Made by a program: the position numbers and the translations under genes | The notes under the pieces: model-generated | Seen by the model: the letters and a program-made list of their open reading frames with translations, nothing else | Databases searched by the model: none | Told to the model about the DNA's origin: nothing | NCBI GenBank assembly: GCA_030533325.1 | Contig: JAUNJJ010000009.1 | Span: forward strand, 1-59,168 | DNA: 59,168 bases | From: Oscillospiraceae bacterium | GTDB lineage: Bacteria > Bacillota > Clostridia > Oscillospirales > Ruminococcaceae | Reading direction: 5' to 3' | Shown: positions 43,059 through 52,431 of the stretch, one piece after another | Layout: each line of letters opens with the position of its first letter | Numbering within the stretch: the stretch's first letter is position 1

Positions 43059-45992
43059 TTATTCGTGGAAGAAATATGGAAGAGCATCGTATACGTAATG
43101 TCTTACAAATCCCCACCAGTGTGTCTTGTCAGGGGCTTCGAGGAAGTAGAAGTTACCCTTTGAGAAGTCTGAAGTGTATTTGAATACATCTGTTTTTGAC
43201 TTAAGACTGTTGATAAGAGGAACCATGTTTCCGTATGCTATATCTTCTGTGCCTGTAGCTGCAAGGATATATGTGGAATCCTTGTATTTTGAATTTTTAA
43301 CTGCATTGTATACTGCGTCAGCACCGCCCCAGCAGTGTCCGCTGAGAGGCATAAGATAAGCAAAGTAGTCAATGTCGTTGATAAGTACGTTCCAGGTTGA
43401 GCCGCCGCCCATTGAGAATCCGCCGTATGCTCTGTGCATTCTTGAAGCTTCAAGACCGGCAGGTGTTGTGTTTTCAGCGTATGTTGAGTATTTTCCTTCA
43501 ACGAAAGGAACAATACTTTCCTTCATTTCCTTCCATACTGTTTCAGCTGAACACTTGTTGAATGTAGGTGTTACAACGATCATCGGTTCGATATCACCGT
43601 TTGCAATCATGTTGTCGAGCATGTAGTTTATCTTAACATCATCGCTGAAAATAGTGTTTTCGTTTTCGCCGCCGCCATGCATAAGGTAGAAAATGTTGTA
43701 CTTCCTGTTGCTGTCATATCCTGCAGGAAGGTATACATTAAGAGTGTTGCCTCCGTTGATACCTGTATATGTTTCCTTTATTACCTTTCCTCCGTTGTTT
43801 ATCGGATTGAGGTAGTTGCCCGGAGCTTCTTTGAAAGCAAGGTTTGCACTGTAGTTAAAGGCAGGCTTTTCCGGTTCCGGCGGAGTGTTGTCAGGGAATT
43901 CCTTAAGTACTCCGAGAAGGTATTTCTGCAGGTAGAGTGCATCTGCTGCATTTGTTTCAGTGCTGTTGTCAACGTCAGCGTTGTTCTTTGCGGAGTTACT
44001 CTTAAATCCGTTAAGAATACCGTTCTTCATAAGAACAAGGTCAGCAACTGAAATTCTGCTGTCCATATCGATGTCGCCCTTAATATCTGTAGGTGATACT
44101 GCATCTGATTTCGGTCCTTCAATGACTGTACCTGCAGGAGCTGCGATTGCATCATCAATGTAGAAATCGCAGGTCTCTTCTGTAGTTTCAGCAATCAGGT
44201 AAAGGCTTGTTGCGCCGTCCGGAATCTTGTAGTTCGGGTTGTAAAGCTGAACATATTCACCAGGATTTGCAAAGGTCTGAGCAATCTTGTCGTAGCAAAC
44301 TTCACCATCTGCATCTGTGTACTGGAGTGTGAGTTTGTATTCAATTACATCCTTTGCTGCTTTGCTGCCAAAGTTTACACTGAAGGCATATTTTTCACCG
44401 GCTTTGAACTTTGATGAGCTGAGAACCTTCTGAGCTCCGTTCCATGATGCATCTCTTCCTGAAACAGACAGAGCTTTTGTACCGCTGTATGCGTTATCAG
44501 ATGTTACAGATACTGAAGCACCGCCTCTTCCGGTCCAGCTGTCTGAACCCTTTTCAAAAGTGCTGTTGAAGATATAACCGTTATCATCATCAGAATCACT
44601 AGGTAAATCTGAAACCTTGCTTGATCCGAACTGCCACCAGTCAACGTTGAAGAGGAAACCGCTGTCACCGTTAAATACAAGATAAAGGTCATGAACACCT
44701 TCAGCGCCCTTAACTGTACCGCTTACTTCTTCCCATTTCTGCCATCCGCCTGTTCCTGAGACTGTTGCAGTACCTACAACAGGGCCGGTTTTGCTGTCAA
44801 GGTGAAGTTCAATCTTTCCGCCGCTTGTATTTGAAGCAGCACTTGCTGTAAATGTTTCAGCGCCTTCACGGAAATCAACGCCCTTAACCTTGATATAGTC
44901 TCCCGGTTCTATATTTCCGATGCATGCTCCGCTGCCGTCATTATTTCTCTCAACCTTGATACCTTCACTCCAGCAAATGGTCTCTGCTTCAACTCTCTTG
45001 TAAGGGTTGAGGTATTCAAGCTGCTCAGGTCCCTCGTCTGTCATTGTAAGGAGAGGGATGGAGCCGTCCGGGTTAAATGAAAATTCTTCTACAGCAGCAC
45101 TTCTGTTAAATGTACCGCCGCCCGGTATTCCGTTCTTATGATAGAAGAAATATGAATGATCCTTATAGTCTATAATACCGCCGTGAGTAGTGAAACAGTT
45201 ATGAGTTTTCATAATCTGTCCGCCGTATGTCCATGGACCCGTGATGGTAGGAGCCGTGGAGTATCCCATACTTTCGCCGCCGTCACTGCCGTAGAATGCA
45301 GCATATACAAGATAGTAGAGATTACCGTGCTTTGTAATCCACGGACCTTCACCGTATGACGATGTTTTGCTGCTCGGTCCGAACGCTTCCTGCGTCATAT
45401 CGAACTTCTTAATCTCACCGTCAAGTGTAATCATGTCTTCCTTGAGCTTAACATAATAGCATGTAGGGTTACCAAACATAAGCCATGCCTGGCCGTCATC
45501 GTCAATCATAACCGTAGGATCTATGTAGTCCCAGTTCGGTCCTACGAGCGGCTTGCCGAGTGCGTCCTTGAAAGGACCTGTCGGAGAATCGCCCACAGCA
45601 ACACCGATTACACGTCCGCCGCCTGATGCGTTTTCAGCTGTAATATACCAGTAGAACTTTCCGTTGCGTTCAATACACTGTGAAGCCCAGAGTGAATTCT
45701 CCTTAGCCCACGAGAACACTGACTTATCCATAAGACAGCCGTGATTTGTCCAGTTCTGCATATCAGTTGTTGAGAACACCTGATAACCGTCCATGTAGTA
45801 AAAATCATTATTTCCGTCTCTGTCACGGCCAGTATACACATAAAGCGTATCCTCATAAACCATAGGGGCCGGATCAGGCGTAAACGCAGTCTGACAAATC
45901 GGATTATCCGCACTTACCGGTACAGCAGTAATACCTGTTATAACCGCTGCAGCTGTAAGTACCGATGACACATACAATGCTAACCTTTTCAT
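43059..45992 (-). CDS. Cellulosomal GH43 - CBM6 - CBM22 - dockerin - CE1 esterase
   Basis: This 977-residue exported enzyme has: signal peptide (1 to about 28); GH43 five-blade propeller (about 29-325) with base Asp40 in TAFTPDPAPMVY, Asp158 in YIDPTVMIDDDG and acid Glu215 in YGEGPWI; CBM6 (330-458, YKRVEAETICWSEG); a CBM22/CBM4_9-like module (471-617); an internal dockerin (637-695, GDIDMDSRISVADL, ADVDNSTETNAADAL); and a C-terminal CE1 esterase (715-977) with nucleophile Ser860 in GGFSMGGGSTW. It probably removes arabinose or xylose residues and ester groups from arabinoxylan in one polypeptide. GGAGGAGTATTTAAA precedes the start. Substrate fine detail is inferred. Confidence 0.92.
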   Translation of the reverse strand: MKRLALYVSSVLTAAAVITGITAVPVSADNPICQTAFTPDPAPMVYEDTLYVYTGRDRDGNNDFYYMDGYQVFSTTDMQNWTNHGCLMDKSVFSWAKENSLWASQCIERNGKFYWYITAENASGGGRVIGVAVGDSPTGPFKDALGKPLVGPNWDYIDPTVMIDDDGQAWLMFGNPTCYYVKLKEDMITLDGEIKKFDMTQEAFGPSSKTSSYGEGPWITKHGNLYYLVYAAFYGSDGGESMGYSTAPTITGPWTYGGQIMKTHNCFTTHGGIIDYKDHSYFFYHKNGIPGGGTFNRSAAVEEFSFNPDGSIPLLTMTDEGPEQLEYLNPYKRVEAETICWSEGIKVERNNDGSGACIGNIEPGDYIKVKGVDFREGAETFTASAASNTSGGKIELHLDSKTGPVVGTATVSGTGGWQKWEEVSGTVKGAEGVHDLYLVFNGDSGFLFNVDWWQFGSSKVSDLPSDSDDDNGYIFNSTFEKGSDSWTGRGGASVSVTSDNAYSGTKALSVSGRDASWNGAQKVLSSSKFKAGEKYAFSVNFGSKAAKDVIEYKLTLQYTDADGEVCYDKIAQTFANPGEYVQLYNPNYKIPDGATSLYLIAETTEETCDFYIDDAIAAPAGTVIEGPKSDAVSPTDIKGDIDMDSRISVADLVLMKNGILNGFKSNSAKNNADVDNSTETNAADALYLQKYLLGVLKEFPDNTPPEPEKPAFNYSANLAFKEAPGNYLNPINNGGKVIKETYTGINGGNTLNVYLPAGYDSNRKYNIFYLMHGGGENENTIFSDDVKINYMLDNMIANGDIEPMIVVTPTFNKCSAETVWKEMKESIVPFVEGKYSTYAENTTPAGLEASRMHRAYGGFSMGGGSTWNVLINDIDYFAYLMPLSGHCWGGADAVYNAVKNSKYKDSTYILAATGTEDIAYGNMVPLINSLKSKTDVFKYTSDFSKGNFYFLEAPDKTHWWGFVRHYVYDALPYFFHE

Positions 45993-46030
45993 TTTAAATA
46001 CTCCTCCATTATTAATTCAATTTCTTTTTT

Positions 46031-46054
46031 AAAACAGTATTTTGATACTGTTTT
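46031..46054. promoter_or_regulatory. Perfect palindrome upstream of the GH43/CE1 gene
   Basis: Ten-base arms AAAACAGTAT/ATACTGTTTT (46031-46040, 46045-46054) with TTTG between, about 40 bases upstream of the start codon on the minus strand. It may be a repressor operator or an mRNA 5' hairpin; in the minus direction no T-run follows, so it is not a terminator for that strand. Confidence 0.5.
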
Positions 46055-46258
46055 TTCTACTTTACACAACTATTGATTTATTCACTAAAAATACATAGAT
46101 ATCTGAATAAAATTATAGCATATAATAACTAACATTGCAATATATTAATTTGAATTTATAAAAAAAATATAGTTAATGCCAAAAATAATTATGGATTAAC
46201 TATATTTTATATAAGCTGTTTGGATTTTAACCGATTAAATGAAAAAAGTATTCAGTTT

Positions 46259-46486
46259 TTAAATGCTATACAGTATATCTGAATATTTCTGAAAATCATC
46301 AGTACTTATTCCTATTGTTTCCATTGCTTCTTCAGCAGACATGTGAGCGTTCTTCATAAGGTTTCTGATGAATGTGATTTTTTCTTCTTCAGCATTTCTT
46401 CTCGCTTCCGCAGCTTCGGCCTTTGCGTTTTTAGCTTCAGCTTCTGCGTCTCTGGCTTTAGTCTCTGCGTCTCTGGCAATTCTTAG
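46259..46486 (-). pseudogene. 3' remnant of an Rpn/PD-(D/E)XK transposase-like nuclease gene
   Basis: On the minus strand an open stretch from 46486 down to TAA at 46259-46261 reads RIARDAETKARDAEAEAKNA, then KITFIRNLMKNAHMSAEEAM and ETIGISTDD. A repetitive Ala/Glu/Lys/Arg helix followed by such an end is how Rpn-family (recombination-promoting nuclease) proteins finish. A stop codon lies just upstream (46487-46489), so the nuclease domain is gone. Confidence 0.6.
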
Positions 46487-46603
46487 TTAAAGAGAAATCA
46501 GGTGCGTATCAGAAAAATTGATATGCAAGGCACATTTCTCCCAAATCCATAAAAACCCCCAAAAAGAAATAAAATTTCACACTGATTTATATAAACAGTA
46601 TAA

Positions 46604-46632
46604 TTGCGGTATAAATAATATTGTGGTATAAT
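46604..46632 (+). promoter_or_regulatory. Promoter of the T7SS-like operon
   Basis: TTGCGG (46604-46609), 17 bases, TATAAT (46627-46632), about 45 bases before the essC-like start codon. Another TATAAT-like site, TATAAT at 46599-46604, overlaps it. Confidence 0.65.
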
Positions 46633-46684
46633 TGATAATGAATGTTTATGATACCGGGAAATAAAAATCAGAAAGCAAGAAAAA

Positions 46685-49600
46685 ATGTATTATACTATAT
46701 ATCTGAATTTTATCGAAAAAATAAAAGAGTATATACTCCCTTCAGGAGATGCAGAAAAATACCGGATTGACATATCGGAAGAAGCGGAAAAGGAAAACTG
46801 TTTTATTTCGTTTGAGCGTCACGGAGATGTGTGGCATGTGATGTCTGATGAAATGATATCAGTATCAGGAGCGGACAGGCTTGAAAACGGGAAGGCAGTG
46901 GAGTTCAGTATAAAGGGAACGGTGCATACTGCTGCTGCGATTGCGGTAAAGATGAACGGAAGATTTGAAAAATACCGCATTAAGGACAGAGTGAAAATAG
47001 GAAAGGCTGCAGACTCTGATATTGTAACTGACAGTGAACTTGTAAGTCACAGCCATGCAGAGATAGTAAAGGTAAATGATGAGTTTGTAATCAGAGACCA
47101 CAGCAGCAACGGAACTTTCGTAAATGGTATAAGACTGTCCGGAGAAATGAAGGAACAGAGACTTGAGATGTTTGACTCCGTATGGATTTTCGGAGCAAAG
47201 ATTATTTTTCTCGGCGGGATAATTGCGATAAATGAAAATGAAAATATCACATCATCTTTAAAAAAAGCTGAAAAGTTAAGCACTGAAAAAAATATCAGAA
47301 GAATCAGAACAGAGCCGGCGGATATTGTCCGTGACTGTTCGTCGGGTTATGATATTTCTCCGGTAATGATATATCCGTTAAATATCCCTGAAGCTGAAAA
47401 ATCAGTGCACAGTTTTTCCGGAATACTCAGAGCCGCTGTGCCCTCTTCTGCAGTTTTATCAGGGGCATATGCATTTACACACCCTGTTTCGCTGCCTGTG
47501 CTTTCTGCGTATTTTGCGGGAGGAAGTGCTGCCGTTTCAGTTCTGTGGTATATTTCGGAAAAGGCGGCATATTCGATTACAGAAAAGAAAAATGCTGCTG
47601 AGAGGAAGCTGATGATAGAAAAACATCTTGAAAACTACCGGATAAAAGCGGAAGAAAAAAAGAATCAGGTAAGAGCATTTCTTGAGGAAAAATATATATC
47701 TGCAGACAGGGCTGTCAGCATGTACAGGGAAGGAAAACAGATTATCCGTGACTTCGGAAGTGAAGATTTTCTGAAAATAACCATTGGAAAAGGAAACGAG
47801 GATTTCAGAAAATACATACAGTTCAACGGCGAGTGCAGCAGTGAGACAAAAGCACTTGCAGAGGATTTTTCAGTTGTAGGGAATGTTCCGCAGATACTTG
47901 ACCTGAAGAATGAAAAAATCCTGAAGATAAGCGGAAATCCGGAAACTGTTTCGGAATTTATAACAGCCTGTGCAGTTAAGATTTCAGCATTTCATGACTG
48001 CAGGGAAGTGAAGATGATGCTGTTTTCAACCGGCGAATACAGAAGCTGTTATGAAGTTTTCAGATGGCTTCCTCATGTATATTCTGAAGACAGATCTTTC
48101 AGATATACTGCCTGTGAAAAAACGTCGTACCCTCATCTTCTGTCCGTACTCGACAGTATTCTTCGTTCAGGAAACGAAAAGAGAAAGAACGGTTTTACAG
48201 AGGAATTTTCACCTCATATTGTTGTTTTCTGCACGGACGAAAAAATATTCAGGGATGATCCGGTTATGAGATACTGCGGAAACAGTGAGAATCTCGGAGT
48301 TACGTTTGTTTTTACGGAGAATTCAGATTCGGAAGTACTTAGCATAAAAGGACGAAAAACAAATTTCAGGATGAACATCGGTGAACCTGATCTGATAAAG
48401 CATAAAAATTCACTTTCCTATGCCCGCCTCAGAGCCGGGATATCTGACAGTGAAAAATATACTGCTCCGGTACCTGAAAAACTTACTTTCCTTGAGATGT
48501 ACGGTGCTGAGGAAGCAGAAAGCATAAGTCCGGCGTACAGATATCCTGATATGAAAGCTTCAGAGGGAATAAGAGCATGCATTGGTTTCGGAGAAGACAA
48601 TATTCCTTTCTGTCTTGACCTTCATGAATCAAAGCACGGTCCCCACGGACTCATAGCAGGTACAACAGGTTCGGGAAAGTCAGAGTTTATAATGACTATG
48701 ATACTTTCACTTGCCTTAAACTACAGCCCTGATGAAATTTCATTTGTCCTTATCGACTACAAAGGCGGCGGAATGTCCGGTGTTTTCGAAGACCTTCCCC
48801 ACACTGCAGGAGTTCTTACAAATCTGTCTGATGATATCAATCAGGTCGGACGTGTGCTTATCTCTCTGCGAAGCGAGATAAAACGAAGACAGACGGTATT
48901 CAGAAATTACGGAGTCAGCCATGCTGATGCCTACATGGAGCTGTTCCGTGCCGGCAGGACAGATGAACCTATGCCGCATATTATAATTATCTGTGATGAA
49001 TTTGCAGAGCTTAAAAGAGAGAACCCGGAGTTTATCAGTCAGCTTGTAAGTATTTCCCGTGTTGGAAGAAGTCTTGGAATTCATCTTATTCTTGCAACCC
49101 AGAAACCCTCAGGTGTTGTTGACGAGGAAATATGGAGTAACTCGGGCTTCCGTATCTGTCTTAAGGTTCAGGACAGGTCAGACAGTATCGGAATGCTCAG
49201 ACACCCTGACGCTGCAGACATTACAGTTACGGGACGTGCCTGGGTTCAGGTTGGAAATGATGAGATTTATGAACTTGTCCAGACGGGATTTTCAGGTGCT
49301 GATTATGATACGTCAGACAGAAAATATGAAGTACGCATGATACGTGATACCGGTTCGGCAGCAGTTGCTAAAACAAGTCCGAAAAAAGAAAACCGTATTA
49401 CCCAGCTTGAAGCGGTTAAAAACATGATAAATTCATACTGCTTTGAAAACGGGATAAAACCGGCTCAGAAACTGTGGAAGCCGCCTCTTCCTCTTATGCC
49501 GTATCTTTCAGATATTACGGAAAAATACAGTCTCAGGGAGAGAAAAAATGCCCTTGTTTTCACAGCAGGACTCACCGATGATCCTGAAAATCAGTCTGTT

Positions 49601-50794
49601 TATCCGGCAGAGTTTGATCTGTATGAATGCTGCAGCATTCTTCTTGCAGGGCAGTCCGGAAGCGGAAAAACAACATTTTTAATCACAGCTCTCTGCTCAC
49701 TTGCAGATAATTATTCACCGGAGATGTTTAAGTTTTCTGTCATTGATTTTTCCGGAGGACTTTTTTCAGTTTTCGCAAAGCTGCCGCAGTGCAGAAAAAT
49801 TCTTTCTTCTCCTGATGAGTATGAACTGTCTGAATTTTTCGATATGATCTCAGGGGAGATTCAGAAAAGAAAACAGCTTTTTGCAGATGTGAATTCTGCT
49901 GATTTCAATGAGTACAGGGAACAGTGCAGTGACCTTTGTGCAGAGATAATTATGCTTGACGGATACTATCTGTTCAGAGAAATCTATCCGGCATACGAGG
50001 AAAAGTTTAATCTGTTATCCGGGGAATCTGCAAAGTACGGTATTTACTTTATTGTCACAGTAAAGCAGCTTTCCGATATGAAGATGCGTACACGTCAGAA
50101 TTTCCGTACTGCAGCTGCACTGGCACTCAATGACAAGACAGAGTACACCGAGCTGCTGGGAATTCGACCTCAGACGGAACTTCGTCTGAATACAGGCTGC
50201 GGATTTTTAAGACAGGACAGGAGGATACTTGAATTCCAGACAGCAGTCTGCTGCAGCGGCTCCGGACGTGAGAGAACAGAGCAGCTTTCATTGTGGTTTG
50301 AAAAGATAAAATCAGCATACAGCTCCGCTGAAGAAAAGCCGGACGAAAAATTCTGCGTTTTTGAAAATCTGGAAAATGAAATTCAGTACATGGATTTTAT
50401 AAAGAAAAATTCGCTCTGCAGAAAAACATTTGTATGGAGCCCTTCAGAGCAGATACAGGGAGAAGAAACTGAAAATTCTTTATGGTATTACGGTTCTGAA
50501 GGAGCTTTTGAACTTCTTTTAAAACTCAGCCGGATATTTAAGGAAAGAAGCACATGCAGAAAAATATCCGGCACATATGAAGGTGAGGATATCGATGTGG
50601 TTTTCTGCAGCTTCGGGGATTTCTGTGCCTGCATATATGAAGAAGGCAGAGAAGATATGAAAAATATAACTGAAAAATTTCTTGACGGAGGTAAAGGTCT
50701 TGGCATAAGATTTATTTCCGGGAAGACTGAAAACGGAGAGTACAGTGCTCTGGAGAAATTCAGATTAAACAGTGAAGGAGGACGAGATGCTTAG
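46685..50794 (+). CDS. EssC-like type VII secretion ATPase (FHA + FtsK/SpoIIIE domains)
   Basis: The protein has 1369 residues. After an ubiquitin-like/FHA-type N-terminus, an FHA domain (about 97-178) shows DRVKIGKAADSDIV, LVSHSHAEI and SSNGTFVNG. Two membrane helices follow (about 248-264, 268-290). The first FtsK ATPase domain has Walker A GTTGSGKSEF (about 657-666), Walker B IIIICDEFAEL, and GRSLGIHLILATQKPSGVVD. The second has GQSGSGKTTF (about 988-997) with MLDGYYLF in place of a clean Walker B. A shortened, motif-free third unit ends it. This is the EssC/EccC plan; EssC drives export of WXG100-type proteins. Weak ribosome-binding site. Confidence 0.9.
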   Translation: MYYTIYLNFIEKIKEYILPSGDAEKYRIDISEEAEKENCFISFERHGDVWHVMSDEMISVSGADRLENGKAVEFSIKGTVHTAAAIAVKMNGRFEKYRIKDRVKIGKAADSDIVTDSELVSHSHAEIVKVNDEFVIRDHSSNGTFVNGIRLSGEMKEQRLEMFDSVWIFGAKIIFLGGIIAINENENITSSLKKAEKLSTEKNIRRIRTEPADIVRDCSSGYDISPVMIYPLNIPEAEKSVHSFSGILRAAVPSSAVLSGAYAFTHPVSLPVLSAYFAGGSAAVSVLWYISEKAAYSITEKKNAAERKLMIEKHLENYRIKAEEKKNQVRAFLEEKYISADRAVSMYREGKQIIRDFGSEDFLKITIGKGNEDFRKYIQFNGECSSETKALAEDFSVVGNVPQILDLKNEKILKISGNPETVSEFITACAVKISAFHDCREVKMMLFSTGEYRSCYEVFRWLPHVYSEDRSFRYTACEKTSYPHLLSVLDSILRSGNEKRKNGFTEEFSPHIVVFCTDEKIFRDDPVMRYCGNSENLGVTFVFTENSDSEVLSIKGRKTNFRMNIGEPDLIKHKNSLSYARLRAGISDSEKYTAPVPEKLTFLEMYGAEEAESISPAYRYPDMKASEGIRACIGFGEDNIPFCLDLHESKHGPHGLIAGTTGSGKSEFIMTMILSLALNYSPDEISFVLIDYKGGGMSGVFEDLPHTAGVLTNLSDDINQVGRVLISLRSEIKRRQTVFRNYGVSHADAYMELFRAGRTDEPMPHIIIICDEFAELKRENPEFISQLVSISRVGRSLGIHLILATQKPSGVVDEEIWSNSGFRICLKVQDRSDSIGMLRHPDAADITVTGRAWVQVGNDEIYELVQTGFSGADYDTSDRKYEVRMIRDTGSAAVAKTSPKKENRITQLEAVKNMINSYCFENGIKPAQKLWKPPLPLMPYLSDITEKYSLRERKNALVFTAGLTDDPENQSVYPAEFDLYECCSILLAGQSGSGKTTFLITALCSLADNYSPEMFKFSVIDFSGGLFSVFAKLPQCRKILSSPDEYELSEFFDMISGEIQKRKQLFADVNSADFNEYREQCSDLCAEIIMLDGYYLFREIYPAYEEKFNLLSGESAKYGIYFIVTVKQLSDMKMRTRQNFRTAAALALNDKTEYTELLGIRPQTELRLNTGCGFLRQDRRILEFQTAVCCSGSGRERTEQLSLWFEKIKSAYSSAEEKPDEKFCVFENLENEIQYMDFIKKNSLCRKTFVWSPSEQIQGEETENSLWYYGSEGAFELLLKLSRIFKERSTCRKISGTYEGEDIDVVFCSFGDFCACIYEEGREDMKNITEKFLDGGKGLGIRFISGKTENGEYSALEKFRLNSEGGRDA

Positions 50795-51500
50795 TCTGTT
50801 TGTATATAACCATGACAAGGAACGTGCGACAGATTTCAGCAGCCGCTGCGACTCATACATTAAATCTTCCGGGAAGAAAATATTTGTCGGCAGCTGTTTT
50901 AATGATGAGAAAAAAACTGCTGATATTCTGTATTCACTTGAAGATGAAGCTGTTTTTATGCTGCACAGGGACGGCAGTCTTGAAAAGATTTCCGACAGTA
51001 TAAACAACTCTGAAAATCATAACTATATTGTGCTGATTCTGAGTACTCCGGAGGAAATGTTTGACGCAGTAAACCCTTCTGTAAAACCTTCGGGAATTCT
51101 TCTTGAAAGTTTTGATGAGAATCGCATCGGCAGGATAATAGATGAAATTTATACTGATTATATGAGAAATCATAATACATCCGGCGGAGAGTACTCTTTC
51201 AGGATACGCGGCATTACGTACAGCGCTGCATTTTCAGATATAATGATGATAGAGGTGCAGAGCAAGAGGGTAACATTTCATACAGAGTCCCAGACCTATG
51301 AATTTTATGATTCGCTGGATGCTGTTATGAAGGAAGCTCCTGACTGTTTTGTGCGCATTCACAGAAGTATAGTGATAAACGGCAACTACATAAAAAGCAT
51401 TGATTTCAATACCAGGGAGATAGTTCTTAATGATGACAGCAAGCTCTTCTTTTCGAGAAACTATATTCAGGAAGTAAGAAGCTGGTCAATAAGAGGATGA
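50787..51500 (+). CDS. LytTR-domain transcriptional regulator with degenerate receiver-like N-terminus
   Basis: The protein has 237 residues from the ATG at 50787, which overlaps the essC-like gene by eight bases and has AAGGAGGACG upstream. Residues about 139-237 are a LytTR DNA-binding domain (FSDIMMIEVQSKRVTFHT, FVRIHRSIVINGNYIKSI, FFSRNYIQEVR). The N-terminal part of about 130 residues resembles a receiver fold (IYNHD-like start, YIVLILSTPEEMFDAV) but lacks a clear phospho-acceptor Asp set, so control may be by ligand or partner. Its place inside the operon suggests it regulates the secretion genes. Confidence 0.88.
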   Translation: MLSLFVYNHDKERATDFSSRCDSYIKSSGKKIFVGSCFNDEKKTADILYSLEDEAVFMLHRDGSLEKISDSINNSENHNYIVLILSTPEEMFDAVNPSVKPSGILLESFDENRIGRIIDEIYTDYMRNHNTSGGEYSFRIRGITYSAAFSDIMMIEVQSKRVTFHTESQTYEFYDSLDAVMKEAPDCFVRIHRSIVINGNYIKSIDFNTREIVLNDDSKLFFSRNYIQEVRSWSIRG

Positions 51501-51512
51501 TAAGGAGGACAT

Positions 51513-51974
51513 ATGGGTATTTGCTACAGAATGAAAAAGAGAGAACTGGTTCTGCTTATTGATCTTCTGGGTGATATAAATGCACTTGAACAGAAGTTCG
51601 GAGATGTATATATCAGCCGCGAGGAATATGAAAGTATTGCGGAAAGTATTCATAAAAAAGGCTTCGCAATGGTATGCGGCGAAAAAATAATTCCGGACAG
51701 ATGCATTTCATACATAATAAAAAAGATGTTTGATTCGGAACTTGTTCTCGTCTGTGAAGATGCAGGTGAATGGATTTACTGTTCGGATGAGATAATCATA
51801 TCTGTGCGTTTTGAAACAGAGTACCGTATAAGAACGGCGGTCTCCGATGAAGAAAGAAGAGAACTTTCTGAAGATATTTCAGGCAGAAAATATGTATCGG
51901 TAAGAGGCCCGGAATGTAAAATATACGGAGAAAAATTAGCTGAAATTTTTGAGGTGGTCAGGGTTGAAAAGTAA
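51513..51974 (+). CDS. Hypothetical T7SS-operon protein
   Basis: This 153-residue soluble protein begins MGICYRMKKRELVLLIDLLG and contains VLVCEDAGEWIYCSDEIIIS. I do not recognise a family. The alternation of helices and strands and its position between a regulator and a YukD-like protein make it conceivable that it is a half-size analogue of EspG/EsaC-type chaperones, but no motif proves that. AAGGAGG lies seven bases before the start; the end overlaps the next gene by 11 bases. Confidence 0.6.
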   Translation: MGICYRMKKRELVLLIDLLGDINALEQKFGDVYISREEYESIAESIHKKGFAMVCGEKIIPDRCISYIIKKMFDSELVLVCEDAGEWIYCSDEIIISVRFETEYRIRTAVSDEERRELSEDISGRKYVSVRGPECKIYGEKLAEIFEVVRVEK

Positions 51975-52227
51975 GAAAATCACAGTTGAAGTGCTTTGTC
52001 CGGCTCTCCCGGGAAAATATGATTTTGTTCTGGATAATGATATAAGAGCCGGTGATGCAGCGAAAAAAATTTCTGAGGAAATAATTCAGTTTGAGAGAGC
52101 GGAGTCCTTTAAGTTTGACGAAGAGAGCATGTATCTTTTTACCGATACATCACAGCTGCCTCTTGATCCGGAGGTCAGTCTTTCAGAATGCGGGATATGC
52201 AGCGGCAGCAGGCTGATGCTGATATAG
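51964..52227 (+). CDS. YukD/EsaB-like ubiquitin-fold protein
   Basis: The protein has 87 residues from a TTG at 51964, six bases after GAGGTGG, overlapping the previous gene. It reads MKSKKITVEVLCPALPGKYD, then a helix (GDAAKKISEEIIQFERAESF) and strand-rich end LSECGICSGSRLMLI. The beta-grasp pattern, length and the final GSRLMLI are like EsaB/YukD, the small ubiquitin-like component of Firmicute type VII systems. This supports the secretion assignment. No diglycine end is present. Confidence 0.75.
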   Translation: MKSKKITVEVLCPALPGKYDFVLDNDIRAGDAAKKISEEIIQFERAESFKFDEESMYLFTDTSQLPLDPEVSLSECGICSGSRLMLI

Positions 52228-52239
52228 GAGTAGCGGAAA

Positions 52240-52431
52240 ATGAGGATTAATGAACTTGCAGACAGTATTGCAGATCGTATTGCAGAGGTAAAAGCCCTTA
52301 TGGAAATTCTGTCAGAAAGCAGTGATTCAGCACTTTCTGATATCCTGCTTCAGAGAACTGGCAGGATGTACCGCAGACTTTCAGATCTGCATGAAGAACT
52401 GATAAAATCAGAAAAAACGGAGAATAAATGA
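52240..52431 (+). CDS. Small helical T7SS-operon protein
   Basis: This 63-residue, wholly helical, charged protein (IADRIAEVKALMEILSESSD, TGRMYRRLSDLHEELI) has no Cys, Trp or membrane segment. TAGGAGTAGCGG precedes the ATG and the stop overlaps the next start (AAATGATG). Likely one arm of a helical pair or chaperone; family not recognised. Confidence 0.6.
   Translation: MRINELADSIADRIAEVKALMEILSESSDSALSDILLQRTGRMYRRLSDLHEELIKSEKTENK

Larger units (their letters stand above)
46055..46684. other. Intergenic region between GH43/CE1 and the T7SS-like operon
   Basis: AT-rich. It contains the presumed leftward promoter region of the GH43/CE1 gene, the Rpn-type remnant (46259-46486) and the rightward promoter at 46604-46632. 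Around 46500-46550 an imperfect inverted repeat (GCGTATCA...TGATATGC) is visible; its role is unknown. Confidence 0.5.
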
